Assembly (NCBI GenBank): GCA_902795965.1
Contig: CADBNI010000044.1
Coordinates: 1 to 32,332, forward strand
DNA length: 32,332 nt
Direction: 5' to 3'
Origin: an uncultured bacterium
Lineage (GTDB): Bacteria; Cyanobacteriota; Vampirovibrionia; Gastranaerophilales; Gastranaerophilaceae
Shown: positions 6,762 to 14,166 of the stretch, piece by piece
Numbering within the stretch: position 1 is the first letter of the stretch
Layout of the letters: every line of letters begins with the position of its first letter
The notes under the pieces: generated by a model
What the model was told of the DNA's origin: nothing
What the model saw: only the letters and a program-made list of their open reading frames with translations
Databases searched by the model: none
Position numbers and translations under genes: made by a program

Positions 6762-7250
6762 ATGAAAATTACAAGATTAAACTTTGACGATATAAAACTT
6801 TCAAGAAATCCGCTGATGTATTTGGAACGTTCAGATTCGGAAAGTACTTCAAAATTTGCACTTGAAACCTTGCCAAAATTTCAAAAAATAAACGCGGAAT
6901 TACAAAATATTTCATCAACACTTGAAAACTTTGCCAAAGACGAAAATATTAAAATAAAATTTAAATTTGATCCTTCTTCGAACAACGAAGCAGATCACCA
7001 GCTTAATATAACAGTAACGGATAACGGATTTTTGAGAAAATATTTATCGGAAAACAGATCAATTTCTGCTGATACAGAAGCAGTAACCGTTTTTCAGCCG
7101 GAAAAAGAGTATAAATATGAAGAAAATTTTGCGCGCCGTGTTTTCAGAACGGTAGGTGAACTTACTGTACAACTAAGAAATCAATATTTAAAAAATCTAA
7201 AAGACTATCTGGAATTTGTACGTGACTATCAGTTAAATAATTTATATTAA
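6762..7250 (+). CDS. Conserved hypothetical protein, 162 aa
   Basis: I do not recognise this protein. It is soluble, charged and has no signal peptide or membrane segment. An amphipathic region at about residues 35-60 (AELQNISSTLENFAKDEN) and the C-terminal FRTVGELTVQLRNQYLKNLKDYLEFVRDY suggest helices. The middle (IKIKFKFDP...HQLNITVTDN) has beta-strand character. A good ribosome-binding sequence, aaaaaagga, precedes the ATG. It starts 45 bases after the phosphohexomutase stop with no terminator between, so co-transcription is likely. Confidence 0.7.
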   Translation: MKITRLNFDDIKLSRNPLMYLERSDSESTSKFALETLPKFQKINAELQNISSTLENFAKDENIKIKFKFDPSSNNEADHQLNITVTDNGFLRKYLSENRSISADTEAVTVFQPEKEYKYEENFARRVFRTVGELTVQLRNQYLKNLKDYLEFVRDYQLNNLY

Positions 7251-7258
7251 CGTTAGAC

Positions 7259-7287
7259 TTGATTTTTATTTTTATTTGCTATAAAAT
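7259..7287 (+). promoter_or_regulatory. Promoter of the rpsE-rpmD-rplO-secY operon
   Basis: TTGATT (7259-7264), 17 bases, then TAAAAT (7282-7287), overlapping an alternative TATAAA at 7280. It would give a 5' leader of about 170 bases before rpsE. This operon cannot be read from an upstream ribosomal gene here, so a local promoter is required. Confidence 0.5.
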
Positions 7288-7310
7288 AAATATTGTCAGA
7301 AAAGTTACTC

Positions 7311-7356
7311 ACGAATATCTTACCATAGGCGCAAGCCTTTGTTTTGGTGTATTCGT
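7311..7356 (+). promoter_or_regulatory. Structured hairpin in the rpsE leader
   Basis: Nested pairings: acgaata (7311-7317) with tattcgt (7350-7356), acca (7322-7325) with tggt (7345-7348), and aggc (7327-7330) with gcct (7335-7338) around a gcaa tetraloop. Such a leader could mediate autogenous control by a ribosomal protein, but it could also be another dispersed repeat. No known riboswitch or ribosomal-protein leader was recognised. Confidence 0.4.
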
Positions 7357-7370
7357 TAAAATCAAATAAA

Positions 7371-7442
7371 ATGAGATTCTTCAGCATCTTGTCATTCTGA
7401 GCCTAAAAGGCGAAGAATCTCATATAAAAGCCTCAGAATGAC
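7371..7442 (+). repeat. GTCATTCTGAG/GAAGAATCT repeat directly upstream of rpsE
   Basis: Two perfect inverted repeats are interleaved: atgagattcttc (7371-7382) with gaagaatctcat (7412-7423), and gtcattctgag (7391-7401) with ctcagaatgac (7432-7442). Arm order A-B-A'-B' means the two hairpins exclude each other unless they form a pseudoknot. A small gcct/aggc hairpin (7401-7411) lies between. It ends 23 bases before the rpsE ATG, so it is within the transcribed leader. Confidence 0.85.
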
Positions 7443-7465
7443 AGACACATGAAAGGTTAAAATTA

Positions 7466-8101
7466 ATGGAAAACGAAGAAAAAATTACTGAAGTAACTGA
7501 AGAAACCGCAGAAGAAACTGCTGCTAAAGCAGTTGAAACTGTTGAAGAATCAGCAGAAGAAAAACCCCGCAGACGTGGTCGCGGAAGAAAACAAAAAATT
7601 GAAACTACGGAAGAAAAACCTCAATCGGAATGGATTGAACGTGTTGTTCAAATCAGCCGTGTTACAAAAGTTGTTAAAGGCGGTAAAAAATTGAGCTTCC
7701 GTGCAATCGTTATTGTAGGAAACCAAAAAGGTCAGGTAGGTGTCGGTTGTGCTAAGGCATCAGAAGTTATTATTGCTATCCAAAAGGCAATCGCTGACGG
7801 AAGAAAAAATCTTATCAACGTTCCTATTTTCAAAACTACTATTCCTCACCCGATTACGGGAAGATCAGGTGCAGGTTCGGTTATGCTCAGACCCGCATCT
7901 CAAGGTACAGGTATTATTGCAGGCGGTGCGGTACGTTTGGTACTTGAACTTGCCGGTATCGAAAACATTTTGGCAAAATCTTTGGGTTCAAAAGCTCCTC
8001 TTAATGCAGCTAACGCTACGTTAGAAGCATTAAAGGCCTTGACTCCGTTTAATGAAGTTGCTAAAAAACGCGGTTTGACTATGGCTGAATTGCTTAATTA
8101 G
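7466..8101 (+). CDS. rpsE: 30S ribosomal protein S5
   Basis: The S5 double-stranded-RNA-binding domain and fold start at about residue 55 ([23 protein letters not shown]) and continue through [37 protein letters not shown] and [18 protein letters not shown] to the C-terminus. The protein helps build the 30S decoding centre and the mRNA entry site. It is 211 residues against about 165 in E. coli because of an N-terminal extension: a Glu/Ala/Thr-rich acidic stretch (1-35), then PRRRGRGRK. The ATG at 7466 follows gaaaggttaaa. First gene of an operon that continues with rpmD, rplO and secY; the usual upstream neighbour rplR is absent. Confidence 0.97.
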   Translation: MENEEKITEVTEETAEETAAKAVETVEESAEEKPRRRGRGRKQKIETTEEKPQSEWIERVVQISRVTKVVKGGKKLSFRAIVIVGNQKGQVGVGCAKASEVIIAIQKAIADGRKNLINVPIFKTTIPHPITGRSGAGSVMLRPASQGTGIIAGGAVRLVLELAGIENILAKSLGSKAPLNAANATLEALKALTPFNEVAKKRGLTMAELLN

Positions 8102-8148
8102 TTAATTGCAAAAACACGATAATTATTAAAATAATAAGGAAAAGAAAA

Positions 8149-8340
8149 ATGGCAAAAACACAAAATAAACAAATAAAAATCAAACTTACGGGCAGCCTTA
8201 TCGGTGCGTCCGAAAAACAACGCAAAGTTGTTGCAGGTTTGGGTTTGAAAAAACAAAACCAAATAGTTGAACACTATGATTCTGCAACAATTTTGGGTAT
8301 GGTTAACAAAGTACCTCATTTGGTTACTATTGTTGAGTAA
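8149..8340 (+). CDS. rpmD: 50S ribosomal protein L30
   Basis: A 63-residue protein with the L30 pattern: IKIKLTGSLIGASEKQRKVVAGLGLKK, then NQIVEHYDSATILGMVNKVPHLVTIVE. Length and order (S5-L30-L15-SecY) are canonical for the spc operon. The ribosome-binding sequence aataaggaa precedes the ATG. L30 is, as I recall, missing from photosynthetic cyanobacteria, so its presence would place this organism outside that group. Confidence 0.95.
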   Translation: MAKTQNKQIKIKLTGSLIGASEKQRKVVAGLGLKKQNQIVEHYDSATILGMVNKVPHLVTIVE

Positions 8341-8342
8341 GT

Positions 8343-8400
8343 GAAATGTGAGATGTAAAACGTGAAAAGTTTATAATAAATGACTTTTTACGGCTCACTT
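8343..8400 (+). repeat. Hairpin element in the rpmD-rplO spacer (first of two)
   Basis: cgtgaaaagt (8361-8370) pairs with actttttacg (8383-8392) with one G-T pair, and gtgag (8348-8352) with ctcac (8394-8398). The left arm is built of short gtgaaa/gtgaga-like units, a common dispersed-repeat composition. No T tract follows, so it is not an obvious terminator. Confidence 0.5.
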
Positions 8401-8424
8401 TAAATATTTCATTATATAGTATCT

Positions 8425-8474
8425 TGATTGCGTATAACGGACGTAGTTTCCGTGACAGTGAAAGCGAGCAATCA
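8425..8474 (+). repeat. Hairpin element in the rpmD-rplO spacer (second of two)
   Basis: The outer stem is tgattgc (8425-8431) with gcaatca (8468-8474), the inner stem acgga (8437-8441) with tccgt (8449-8453). Together with the preceding hairpin it fills most of the 158-base spacer, which is far longer than usual between these two ribosomal genes. Confidence 0.5.
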
Positions 8475-8498
8475 TACAAGAAAAAAAGGAATAAAAAA

Positions 8499-8945
8499 AT
8501 GACAATCACATTAGAAGATTTGAAACCCGCAGAAGGTTCAACACATAAAATTAAAAGAGTAGGCAGAGGTCGTTCATCAGGCAGGGGTAAAACATCTTGC
8601 CGCGGTCATAATGGTGAAGGACAACGCTCCGGTAATTCTTCAAAAAGAGGATTTGAAGGCGGACAAATGCCCGGTTACAGACAAATGCCGAAATTGAAAG
8701 GTTTCAAACTTATCAATCAGCTTAAATATGCAGAAATCAATGTAGGCAGAATTGCTCAATACGGTTTGAAAGAAGTTTCTCTTGAAAAATTGATTGAATT
8801 AGGCAGAGTTTCAAAAGAATGCGTAGGTTTGAGAGTATTGGGTAACGGTGAATTAAAAGATGCTATTACCGTAAAGGCTTGCTACGTAACACCTTCGGCA
8901 AAAGAGAAAATAGAAAAAGCAGGCGGAAAGGTTGAGTTAGTATAA
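8499..8945 (+). CDS. rplO: 50S ribosomal protein L15
   Basis: 148 residues. The N-terminal basic, glycine-rich tail (KRVGRGRSSGRGKTSCRGHNGEGQRSG) is typical of L15 and reaches into the 23S rRNA core; the C-terminal globular domain ends AKEKIEKAGGKVELV. The ATG at 8499 is preferred over upstream in-frame starts because aaaaaaagga lies just before it and the protein then begins MTITLEDLKPAEGS, as in the family. The stop overlaps the secY start by one base (TAATG), so the two are translationally coupled. Confidence 0.96.
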   Translation: MTITLEDLKPAEGSTHKIKRVGRGRSSGRGKTSCRGHNGEGQRSGNSSKRGFEGGQMPGYRQMPKLKGFKLINQLKYAEINVGRIAQYGLKEVSLEKLIELGRVSKECVGLRVLGNGELKDAITVKACYVTPSAKEKIEKAGGKVELV

Positions 8946-10282
8946 TGGCACAAGGAATGAGAATGCCTACAACCGATGATTTGATGTCAATGTGGAATGC
9001 ATCGGGATTAAAACAGAAAATTCTGTTTACTTTTCTGATGATTGCCGCATTTAGATTCGGGGTTCAAATGCCTTTGTTCGGTATCAATAACCAAATTTTC
9101 TCAAATATTGCTCAAGGTAACAATATTATCGGATTTTTGGATTTGTTTTCGGGCGGTGCATTGGGTAAAGTTTCAATCTTTGCACTCGGCATCGGACCTT
9201 ATATCACATCATCAATTATTATACAGTTAGTTTCTGTCGTTATTCCTTCGTTGGAAAAACTTCAAAAAGAAGAAGGAGAAGCGGGCAGACGAAAATTATC
9301 ACAGTACACAAGAATATTTACGGTTGTGCTTGCTGTATTCCAATCGTTAATATTTATGTTGTATTTGCATCATTTACCGGGTTCAATCCTTCCGAACGTC
9401 AATCCCGTAATGTTCTTTATAAGTTCAATTATTGTTTTGACTTCGGGTTCGGTGCTTGTGATGTGGATATCCGAACTTATTACGGAAAAAGGTATCGGAA
9501 ACGGAGGTTCGCTGATAATCTTTATCGGTATCTTGTCCGGAATACCTATTTATGCCTCAAGAACCGCACAGATTGTTGCAAATAATACAATGATGCAATT
9601 AGGTTTGGCAGCTTTGCTTTTAATCTTCTTTGCGGCAATGATTTTCATTGTTATTATGCAGGAAGCGGTAAGAAAAGTTATTATTGTTAATCCTAAAAGA
9701 CAAGTCGGAAACAAGGTTTACGGCGGTATGAACTCGTTTATTCCGTTCAAACTTAATCCGGGCGGTGTTATGCCGATTATCTTTGCTATTGCGATTTTGC
9801 TTTTCCCGTCAACAGTATTAAGCCTTGTCGGACAAGCTAATTTCAAGAGCGAGGCTGTAAAAAACCTTGTAGTTCAGTTTACTCAGTTTATGAGTCCCGA
9901 CGGAATTACTTATTACGTAATATATTTCTTATTAATTGTTGCATTGACTTTCTTTTATGCTTCAATTATGCCGAATATGCAGCCAAAAGATATTGCGGAC
10001 AATCTAAAAAAATACGGTTCGTCAATTCCGGGTGTAAAACCGGGCAGACCGACAGCCGAAGCACTTGATAAAATTTTGACAAAAACAACATTTATCGGTG
10101 CTATGGGACTTGGTATTATCGCACTTGTTCCGTCACTTGCAAGTTATGTTACAAACATAAAAACAATACAAGGTATCGGAGCAACTTCGCTGATAATTAT
10201 GGTCGGTGTAGCTCTTGACTTGATAAATCAAGTCAGAACACACCTTTTGGCACGTAATTACGAATCATTCTTGAAAGAATAA
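8945..10282 (+). CDS. secY: Preprotein translocase subunit SecY
   Basis: A 445-residue integral membrane protein with the ten-helix SecY pattern. Visible landmarks are the plug region after helix 1 (FSNIAQGNNIIGFLDLFSGGALGKVSIFALGIGPYITSSIIIQL), EKLQKEEGEAGRRKLSQYTR, ITEKGIGNGGSLIIFIGI, the cytoplasmic loop with NPKRQVGNKVYGG before helix 7, and NLKKYGSSIPGVKPGRPTAE before helices 9-10. It forms the protein-conducting channel with SecE/SecG. Last gene of this operon; adk and map, which often follow, are replaced by a terminator. Confidence 0.97.
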   Translation: MAQGMRMPTTDDLMSMWNASGLKQKILFTFLMIAAFRFGVQMPLFGINNQIFSNIAQGNNIIGFLDLFSGGALGKVSIFALGIGPYITSSIIIQLVSVVIPSLEKLQKEEGEAGRRKLSQYTRIFTVVLAVFQSLIFMLYLHHLPGSILPNVNPVMFFISSIIVLTSGSVLVMWISELITEKGIGNGGSLIIFIGILSGIPIYASRTAQIVANNTMMQLGLAALLLIFFAAMIFIVIMQEAVRKVIIVNPKRQVGNKVYGGMNSFIPFKLNPGGVMPIIFAIAILLFPSTVLSLVGQANFKSEAVKNLVVQFTQFMSPDGITYYVIYFLLIVALTFFYASIMPNMQPKDIADNLKKYGSSIPGVKPGRPTAEALDKILTKTTFIGAMGLGIIALVPSLASYVTNIKTIQGIGATSLIIMVGVALDLINQVRTHLLARNYESFLKE

Positions 10283-10303
10283 TTTTAAAAACGATAAAAT
10301 AGT

Positions 10304-10336
10304 AAAGGAACAGCTATATAGCTGTTCCTTTTTTAT
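10304..10336 (+). terminator. Rho-independent terminator of the rpsE-secY operon
   Basis: A perfect 12-bp stem, aaaggaacagct (10304-10315) with agctgttccttt (10320-10331), with a four-base loop and a T-rich tail, 21 bases after the secY stop. Confidence 0.92.
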
Positions 10337-10362
10337 TAACAAAGTAATTTTAACAATAAAGG

Positions 10363-10397
10363 CTAATCTTCTAATCATCTATTCATCTAATCTTCTA
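10363..10397 (+). repeat. Four-unit 8-bp tandem repeat
   Basis: The units ctaatctt / ctaatcat / ctattcat / ctaatctt are followed by a partial cta. It is imperfect and low-complexity, in a non-coding gap. The length is not a multiple of three, consistent with absence of coding constraint. Confidence 0.75.
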
Positions 10398-10439
10398 AAA
10401 AAATATTAAGCAAAAAGTAGAATGATTTAAGGAAAAAAT

Positions 10440-10518
10440 ATTTGTATTATGAATATGTAAATCCTCAACTCTTCTGATTGCTCAATACTTTGCCCTTCAT
10501 TTTGAAGGGCTTTTTTTT
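10440..10518 (+). ncRNA. Possible small RNA ending in a strong terminator
   Basis: A clean terminator, gcccttca (10492-10499) with tgaagggc (10503-10510) and eight Ts (10511-10518), lies about 155 bases beyond the secY terminator with no gene ending nearby. A TATTAT box (10445-10450) could be the -10 of a short transcript, but no good -35 was found. A back-up terminator for secY is the plainer explanation. Confidence 0.3.
10492..10518 (+). terminator. Second Rho-independent terminator between secY and the PilZ gene
   Basis: An 8-bp perfect stem with a three-base loop is followed by eight T residues. It insulates the PilZ gene from upstream transcription. Confidence 0.85.
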
Positions 10519-10534
10519 ACGGTTTCTTTACATA

Positions 10535-10563
10535 TCGACAAAAAATAATTAATATAGTAATAT
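10535..10563 (+). promoter_or_regulatory. Candidate promoter for the PilZ gene
   Basis: TCGACA (10535-10540), 17 bases, TAATAT (10558-10563). The -35 box matches five of six consensus positions and the -10 four of six. It is followed by an agagga ribosome-binding sequence and the ATG at 10585. Confidence 0.45.
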
Positions 10564-10584
10564 AAAGGCAAAGAGGATAACAAT

Positions 10585-11175
10585 ATGAGAGAACTTATTG
10601 AAAAAGACAAAAAAATAACCGTTGTGCCTGCTGATTTCAAATGCGCTAACAAAGGTACGGTTATTAGTGTTGAACCTAAATATTTTACAATGGAATTGGA
10701 ATACGAACCCGAAGGTATAATGCGCCATAACTATTGCGAATTTTATACACAGACAAGTCATGGAATGTTATATTTTGATTCATTTGCAGAAACTATTGAC
10801 GGTAAGACCATAAAAGTTGCAAACCCGGCAAAACACAAGTTTTTGCAAAGACGCCAATACAGACGTATAAAGTTTGTTCATGATTTGGATTTAAAATTTG
10901 ACGGCGGTTCACACAGAGTTACTACACTTGATATCTCTGCAGGCGGTATGAAGTTCAAAACAAACGAAAATTTTGATATTGAAAAGAAATACACGGTAGT
11001 TTTACCGCTTTCCGAAAAACAATCCGTTGAATGTATTTTCAGCCCGATAAGAATAGAGAAAAACGAAGTTGAAGGCTATACACTTTCGGGAAGATTTGAA
11101 TATCATAACAGTAAAGACAAAATGACTTTGACACAATATTGTGCAAAGAGAAGTATCGAAATAAGAAATAAATAA
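10585..11175 (+). CDS. PilZ-domain cyclic-di-GMP-binding protein (YcgR-like arrangement)
   Basis: 196 residues. The C-terminal PilZ domain begins with the arginine motif RRQYRR (89-94, RxxxR) and contains DISAGGMKF (Asp116, Ser118, Gly121: the D/NxSxxG motif), the two elements that clamp cyclic-di-GMP. The N-terminal ~85 residues look like the small beta-barrel that precedes PilZ in YcgR-type proteins. Such proteins couple the second messenger to motility, adhesion or polysaccharide export; no target is visible here. Ribosome-binding sequence: agagga. Its stop is one base from the GTG of the next gene, so the two are probably an operon. Confidence 0.88.
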   Translation: MRELIEKDKKITVVPADFKCANKGTVISVEPKYFTMELEYEPEGIMRHNYCEFYTQTSHGMLYFDSFAETIDGKTIKVANPAKHKFLQRRQYRRIKFVHDLDLKFDGGSHRVTTLDISAGGMKFKTNENFDIEKKYTVVLPLSEKQSVECIFSPIRIEKNEVEGYTLSGRFEYHNSKDKMTLTQYCAKRSIEIRNK

Positions 11176-11176
11176 A

Positions 11177-12214
11177 GTGAGTTTAATAAATTTATTACGT
11201 AAAACAAACAGAAAACTTTTGTTCACGACTCCGTCACACGGGCAAAAGTTTTTTGTATTCAATAAACTCAGACAATTTTATAAGTACGATATTTCGGAGA
11301 CTGATGCTTACAATCCGCAGGAAGCTCTTTCAGAAGCTCAGGAACGCGTTTCAAAAATCTATGGGACAAATTATACCCGATTTTTAACAAACGGTTCCAC
11401 AAGCGGTATAATTGCCTCTGTTTTGGCTTGCACCCAAAAAGGTGATAAGGTGCTTTTGTGGAGAAATTCTCACCCATGTCACTTGAATGCGGTAAAATTA
11501 GCTGGCTGTGAACCTGTTTTTTATGATATTCCGAAAATAAATGATTGGGGAGTTCCCGATAAAACAATCCCAAATTTGATTGACATTAAAGGTGTAAAAG
11601 CCGTAATTGTAACATCACCGACTTATGAGGGAATTGTTTCGGATATAAAAGCATTAAAAGAAATTTGTAATAAAAACAATGCTTACCTGATTGTTGATGA
11701 GGCGCACGGGGCTTTGTATCCGTTTTCCGAAAAATTACCGCAAAGTGCAGTCAAAATTGCGGATTTTACCGTTCAATCATTACACAAAACCGCAGGCGGT
11801 TTAAATCCTACCGCATTGCTTCACGTAAACTGCGATATAAATCCCGATAATGCTTTGAGTATGATAAATACTACTTCGCCTTCATATCCGATTTTGGCAA
11901 GTATTGAAAAAAATATCAGTTACCTGAATTCAAAAGAGGGAAGAAAAAATCTTGATAATTTGATAACTTATATTGAAAATCTTAGGAAGAATATTACAAA
12001 TATTGAGTTTGGCGGAGATGACATTACAAAAATTCTTATCAAAAAAGAGGGTTTGACGGGATATGAACTTTCTGAACTTCTTTATGACAAATTTAATATT
12101 GAAGATGAAAAGACGAACGAAATTTCGACAATGCTTCTTTGCGGAATCGGAACAGATGAAAAAAAATTGCTAAGATTGGAACATGCTCTGCGCAAAATTT
12201 CCGTGATAAAATAA
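11177..12214 (+). CDS. Short Orn/Lys/Arg decarboxylase-like PLP enzyme (fold type I)
   Basis: 345 residues. The sequence has TPSHGQ (family TPGHxxG), NGSTSG (72-77, cofactor phosphate cup), VDEAHGA with Asp174 (binds the pyridine nitrogen) and His177, and SLHKTAGGLNP with Lys204 as the Schiff-base lysine. This is the pattern of the group III (bacterial Orn/Lys/Arg) decarboxylases, which make polyamines. Full-length stand-alone members are about 480 residues; this one lacks most of the C-terminal domain, ending soon after LRLEHALRKI. It may be a trimmed active form or have another activity. The start is a GTG one base after the PilZ stop; no strong ribosome-binding site is seen, so translation probably depends on coupling. 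Confidence 0.8.
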   Translation: MSLINLLRKTNRKLLFTTPSHGQKFFVFNKLRQFYKYDISETDAYNPQEALSEAQERVSKIYGTNYTRFLTNGSTSGIIASVLACTQKGDKVLLWRNSHPCHLNAVKLAGCEPVFYDIPKINDWGVPDKTIPNLIDIKGVKAVIVTSPTYEGIVSDIKALKEICNKNNAYLIVDEAHGALYPFSEKLPQSAVKIADFTVQSLHKTAGGLNPTALLHVNCDINPDNALSMINTTSPSYPILASIEKNISYLNSKEGRKNLDNLITYIENLRKNITNIEFGGDDITKILIKKEGLTGYELSELLYDKFNIEDEKTNEISTMLLCGIGTDEKKLLRLEHALRKISVIK

Positions 12215-12231
12215 AGAAAAAAGGAGAAAAT

Positions 12232-13476
12232 ATGGGTCAAACTTTAGCCGAAAAAATAATTTCCGAACACGCAGGCAAAAACGTTAAAGCAGGTGAACTT
12301 GTTATTGCAAAAGTTGATGTTACGGCAGTGCAGGACGGAACAGGACCGTTAACGGTTCAGGAATTTAAGAAATTGGGCAAAGAAAAATTGTTTAATCCTG
12401 AGAGAACAATTTTGTTTATTGACCACGCATCTCCGAGTCCGAGAAAAGAACTTTCCAATACTCATAAGGTTTTGAGAGATTTTTCAAAAGAATACGGATC
12501 GATTTTGTCTGATGTCGGTGCGGGAGTTTGTCACCAAAGGCTTGTGGAAACTTTTGTAAACCCTTGCGAAATTCTTGTGGGTGCTGATTCTCACACCTGT
12601 ACTTCCGGTGCATTGGGTGCGTTTGCAACGGGTATGGGTTCAACCGATATTGCGGTTGCTATGGCTCTCGGAAAGACTTGGCTCAAAGTTCCCGCAACAT
12701 TTAAGATTGAAGTTACGGGTGAATTTAGAGAAGGAATTTGTTCCAAAGATTTGATGCTGCATCTTATCGGAATGATAGGTGCTGACGGTGCAACATACAA
12801 AGCATTGGAGTTTTGCGGTGATACAATAGAAAACATGTCAATGTCGGAAAGGTTTACACTCGCAAACATGGCTGTTGAAGCGGGAGCTAAGGCGGGATTG
12901 TTTATTGCCGACGAAAAAACAAAAGAATTTTTAAGACAAAGAGACCGCGAGGATAAATTCAGAACTCTAAAACCCGATGATGATGCGGTTTATGAAAGAG
13001 TTATAAAAATCAATGCTCAAGACATAAAACATACTGTTTCCTGTCCTCATACCGTTGATAATACAAAAACCGTCGATGAATTGAAAGATGTAAAAGTAGA
13101 TCAAGTATTTGTCGGAACTTGTACAAACGGAAGAATTGAGGATTTGCGAATTGTTGCAAAAATTTTAAAAGGCAAAAAAGTTAATCCGAATGTCAGAATG
13201 TTGATTTGTCCTGCTTCAAAAGAGGTTTATTTGCAGGCTTTGGACGAAGGTTTGATTACGACATTTGTTGAAGCAAACGCTGCGATTTTACCTCCCGGGT
13301 GCGGTCCTTGTGTCGGTGTTCATGCGGGAACATTAGCTGACGGAGAAGTTTGTCTTGCAACTCAGAATAGAAATTTTCAGGGCAGAATGGGTAATGTAAA
13401 CGGATTTATTTATCTTGCCTCTCCCTATGTTGCAGCTTATACCGCATTAAAAGGTTGTATTTGTGCCGATTATTAA
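12232..13476 (+). CDS. leuC: 3-isopropylmalate dehydratase large subunit (aconitase family)
   Basis: 414 residues. The three [4Fe-4S] ligands are Cys297 (VGTCTNGR), Cys357 and Cys360 (PGCGPC). Other landmarks are QDGTGP, IDHASPSP, GVCHQ and GADSHTCTSGALG. The length and the PGCGPCVG form match the archaeal-type LeuC/homoaconitase branch; with LeuD it isomerises 2- to 3-isopropylmalate in leucine synthesis. leuD is not adjacent, so homoaconitase-like or dimethylmalate-type activity cannot be excluded. A good aaaaaggag precedes the ATG, 17 bases after the upstream stop. No clear terminator follows. Confidence 0.9.
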   Translation: MGQTLAEKIISEHAGKNVKAGELVIAKVDVTAVQDGTGPLTVQEFKKLGKEKLFNPERTILFIDHASPSPRKELSNTHKVLRDFSKEYGSILSDVGAGVCHQRLVETFVNPCEILVGADSHTCTSGALGAFATGMGSTDIAVAMALGKTWLKVPATFKIEVTGEFREGICSKDLMLHLIGMIGADGATYKALEFCGDTIENMSMSERFTLANMAVEAGAKAGLFIADEKTKEFLRQRDREDKFRTLKPDDDAVYERVIKINAQDIKHTVSCPHTVDNTKTVDELKDVKVDQVFVGTCTNGRIEDLRIVAKILKGKKVNPNVRMLICPASKEVYLQALDEGLITTFVEANAAILPPGCGPCVGVHAGTLADGEVCLATQNRNFQGRMGNVNGFIYLASPYVAAYTALKGCICADY

Positions 13477-13569
13477 ACTTTTACTGTAAAAAATATATTC
13501 AATCGGTTATGTAGTAAGGTATGTGCATTTTAGACCCAAAATTCTTTATCATACTGATAAGGAGATTTT

Positions 13570-14157
13570 ATGGCGGGCTTGCAATACAAAAAAATGTCTT
13601 TGGAAGAAATTATTATTCTTTCACAGCAAAACGACTTTAAAGCTCTTGAAGAACTGATAAAACGCGAGCAAAAGAACGTTTTTGCATCTTTTGTATATTT
13701 AAGCAGAAACGGTGAAAATGTCTCCGATTTAACCCAAGAGGCACTTTTACGTGTCGCAAAAAATATTCAAAATCTTAAAAATCCAAAACTTTTTAAAAGT
13801 TGGCTAAATCAGATTGTAACCCATTTATTCTATGACGAAATGAGAAAACAAAACCGCCACCCGGATATAATTTCGCTTGATATAGAAATTGAAGATAAAC
13901 CTCAAATAAAAATCGAACTGCCCGACAAAAAATGTAAACCAAACGAGAAATGCCTGTCAATCGAACTCGAACAAGTTATAAAAACCGCAATTCGAGCCCT
14001 GCCGGATCAGTTTAGAATTGCAATAGTCTTGAGAGAATTTCAAGGACTGAGTTACGAAGAAATTGCCCAGGCTACTAATTCCACAATAGGTACGGTAAAA
14101 TCTCGAATTGCACGTGCAAGAGGCAAACTTCAAGAAGATTTGAAAGCATATATTTAG
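13570..14157 (+). CDS. ECF-type RNA polymerase sigma factor
   Basis: 195 residues. Region 2 is FKALEELIKREQKNVFASFVYLSRN...DLTQEALLRVAKNI (core binding) and KSWLNQIVTHLFYDEMRKQ (-10 recognition). Region 4 is ALPDQFRIAIVLREFQGLSYEEIAQATNSTIGTVKSRIARARGKL, a helix-turn-helix that reads the -35. The linker at about 100-130 is charged. Ribosome-binding sequence: ataaggag. The next gene, nine bases on, encodes its probable anti-sigma factor. No self-like promoter could be identified upstream. Confidence 0.93.
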   Translation: MAGLQYKKMSLEEIIILSQQNDFKALEELIKREQKNVFASFVYLSRNGENVSDLTQEALLRVAKNIQNLKNPKLFKSWLNQIVTHLFYDEMRKQNRHPDIISLDIEIEDKPQIKIELPDKKCKPNEKCLSIELEQVIKTAIRALPDQFRIAIVLREFQGLSYEEIAQATNSTIGTVKSRIARARGKLQEDLKAYI

Positions 14158-14166
14158 GAGAATTTT

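Larger units (their letters stand above)
10337..10584. other. Gap between secY and the PilZ gene
   Basis: No protein gene was found. The stretch contains the secY terminator's tail, an 8-base tandem repeat, a second terminator with a possible small transcript, and the PilZ-gene promoter (each listed separately). Confidence 0.7.

Noticed and set aside
8424-8498. N-terminal extension of rplO from an upstream TTG
   Set aside because: The extension is translated hairpin sequence; the ATG at 8499 has a ribosome-binding site and gives the normal L15 N-terminus.
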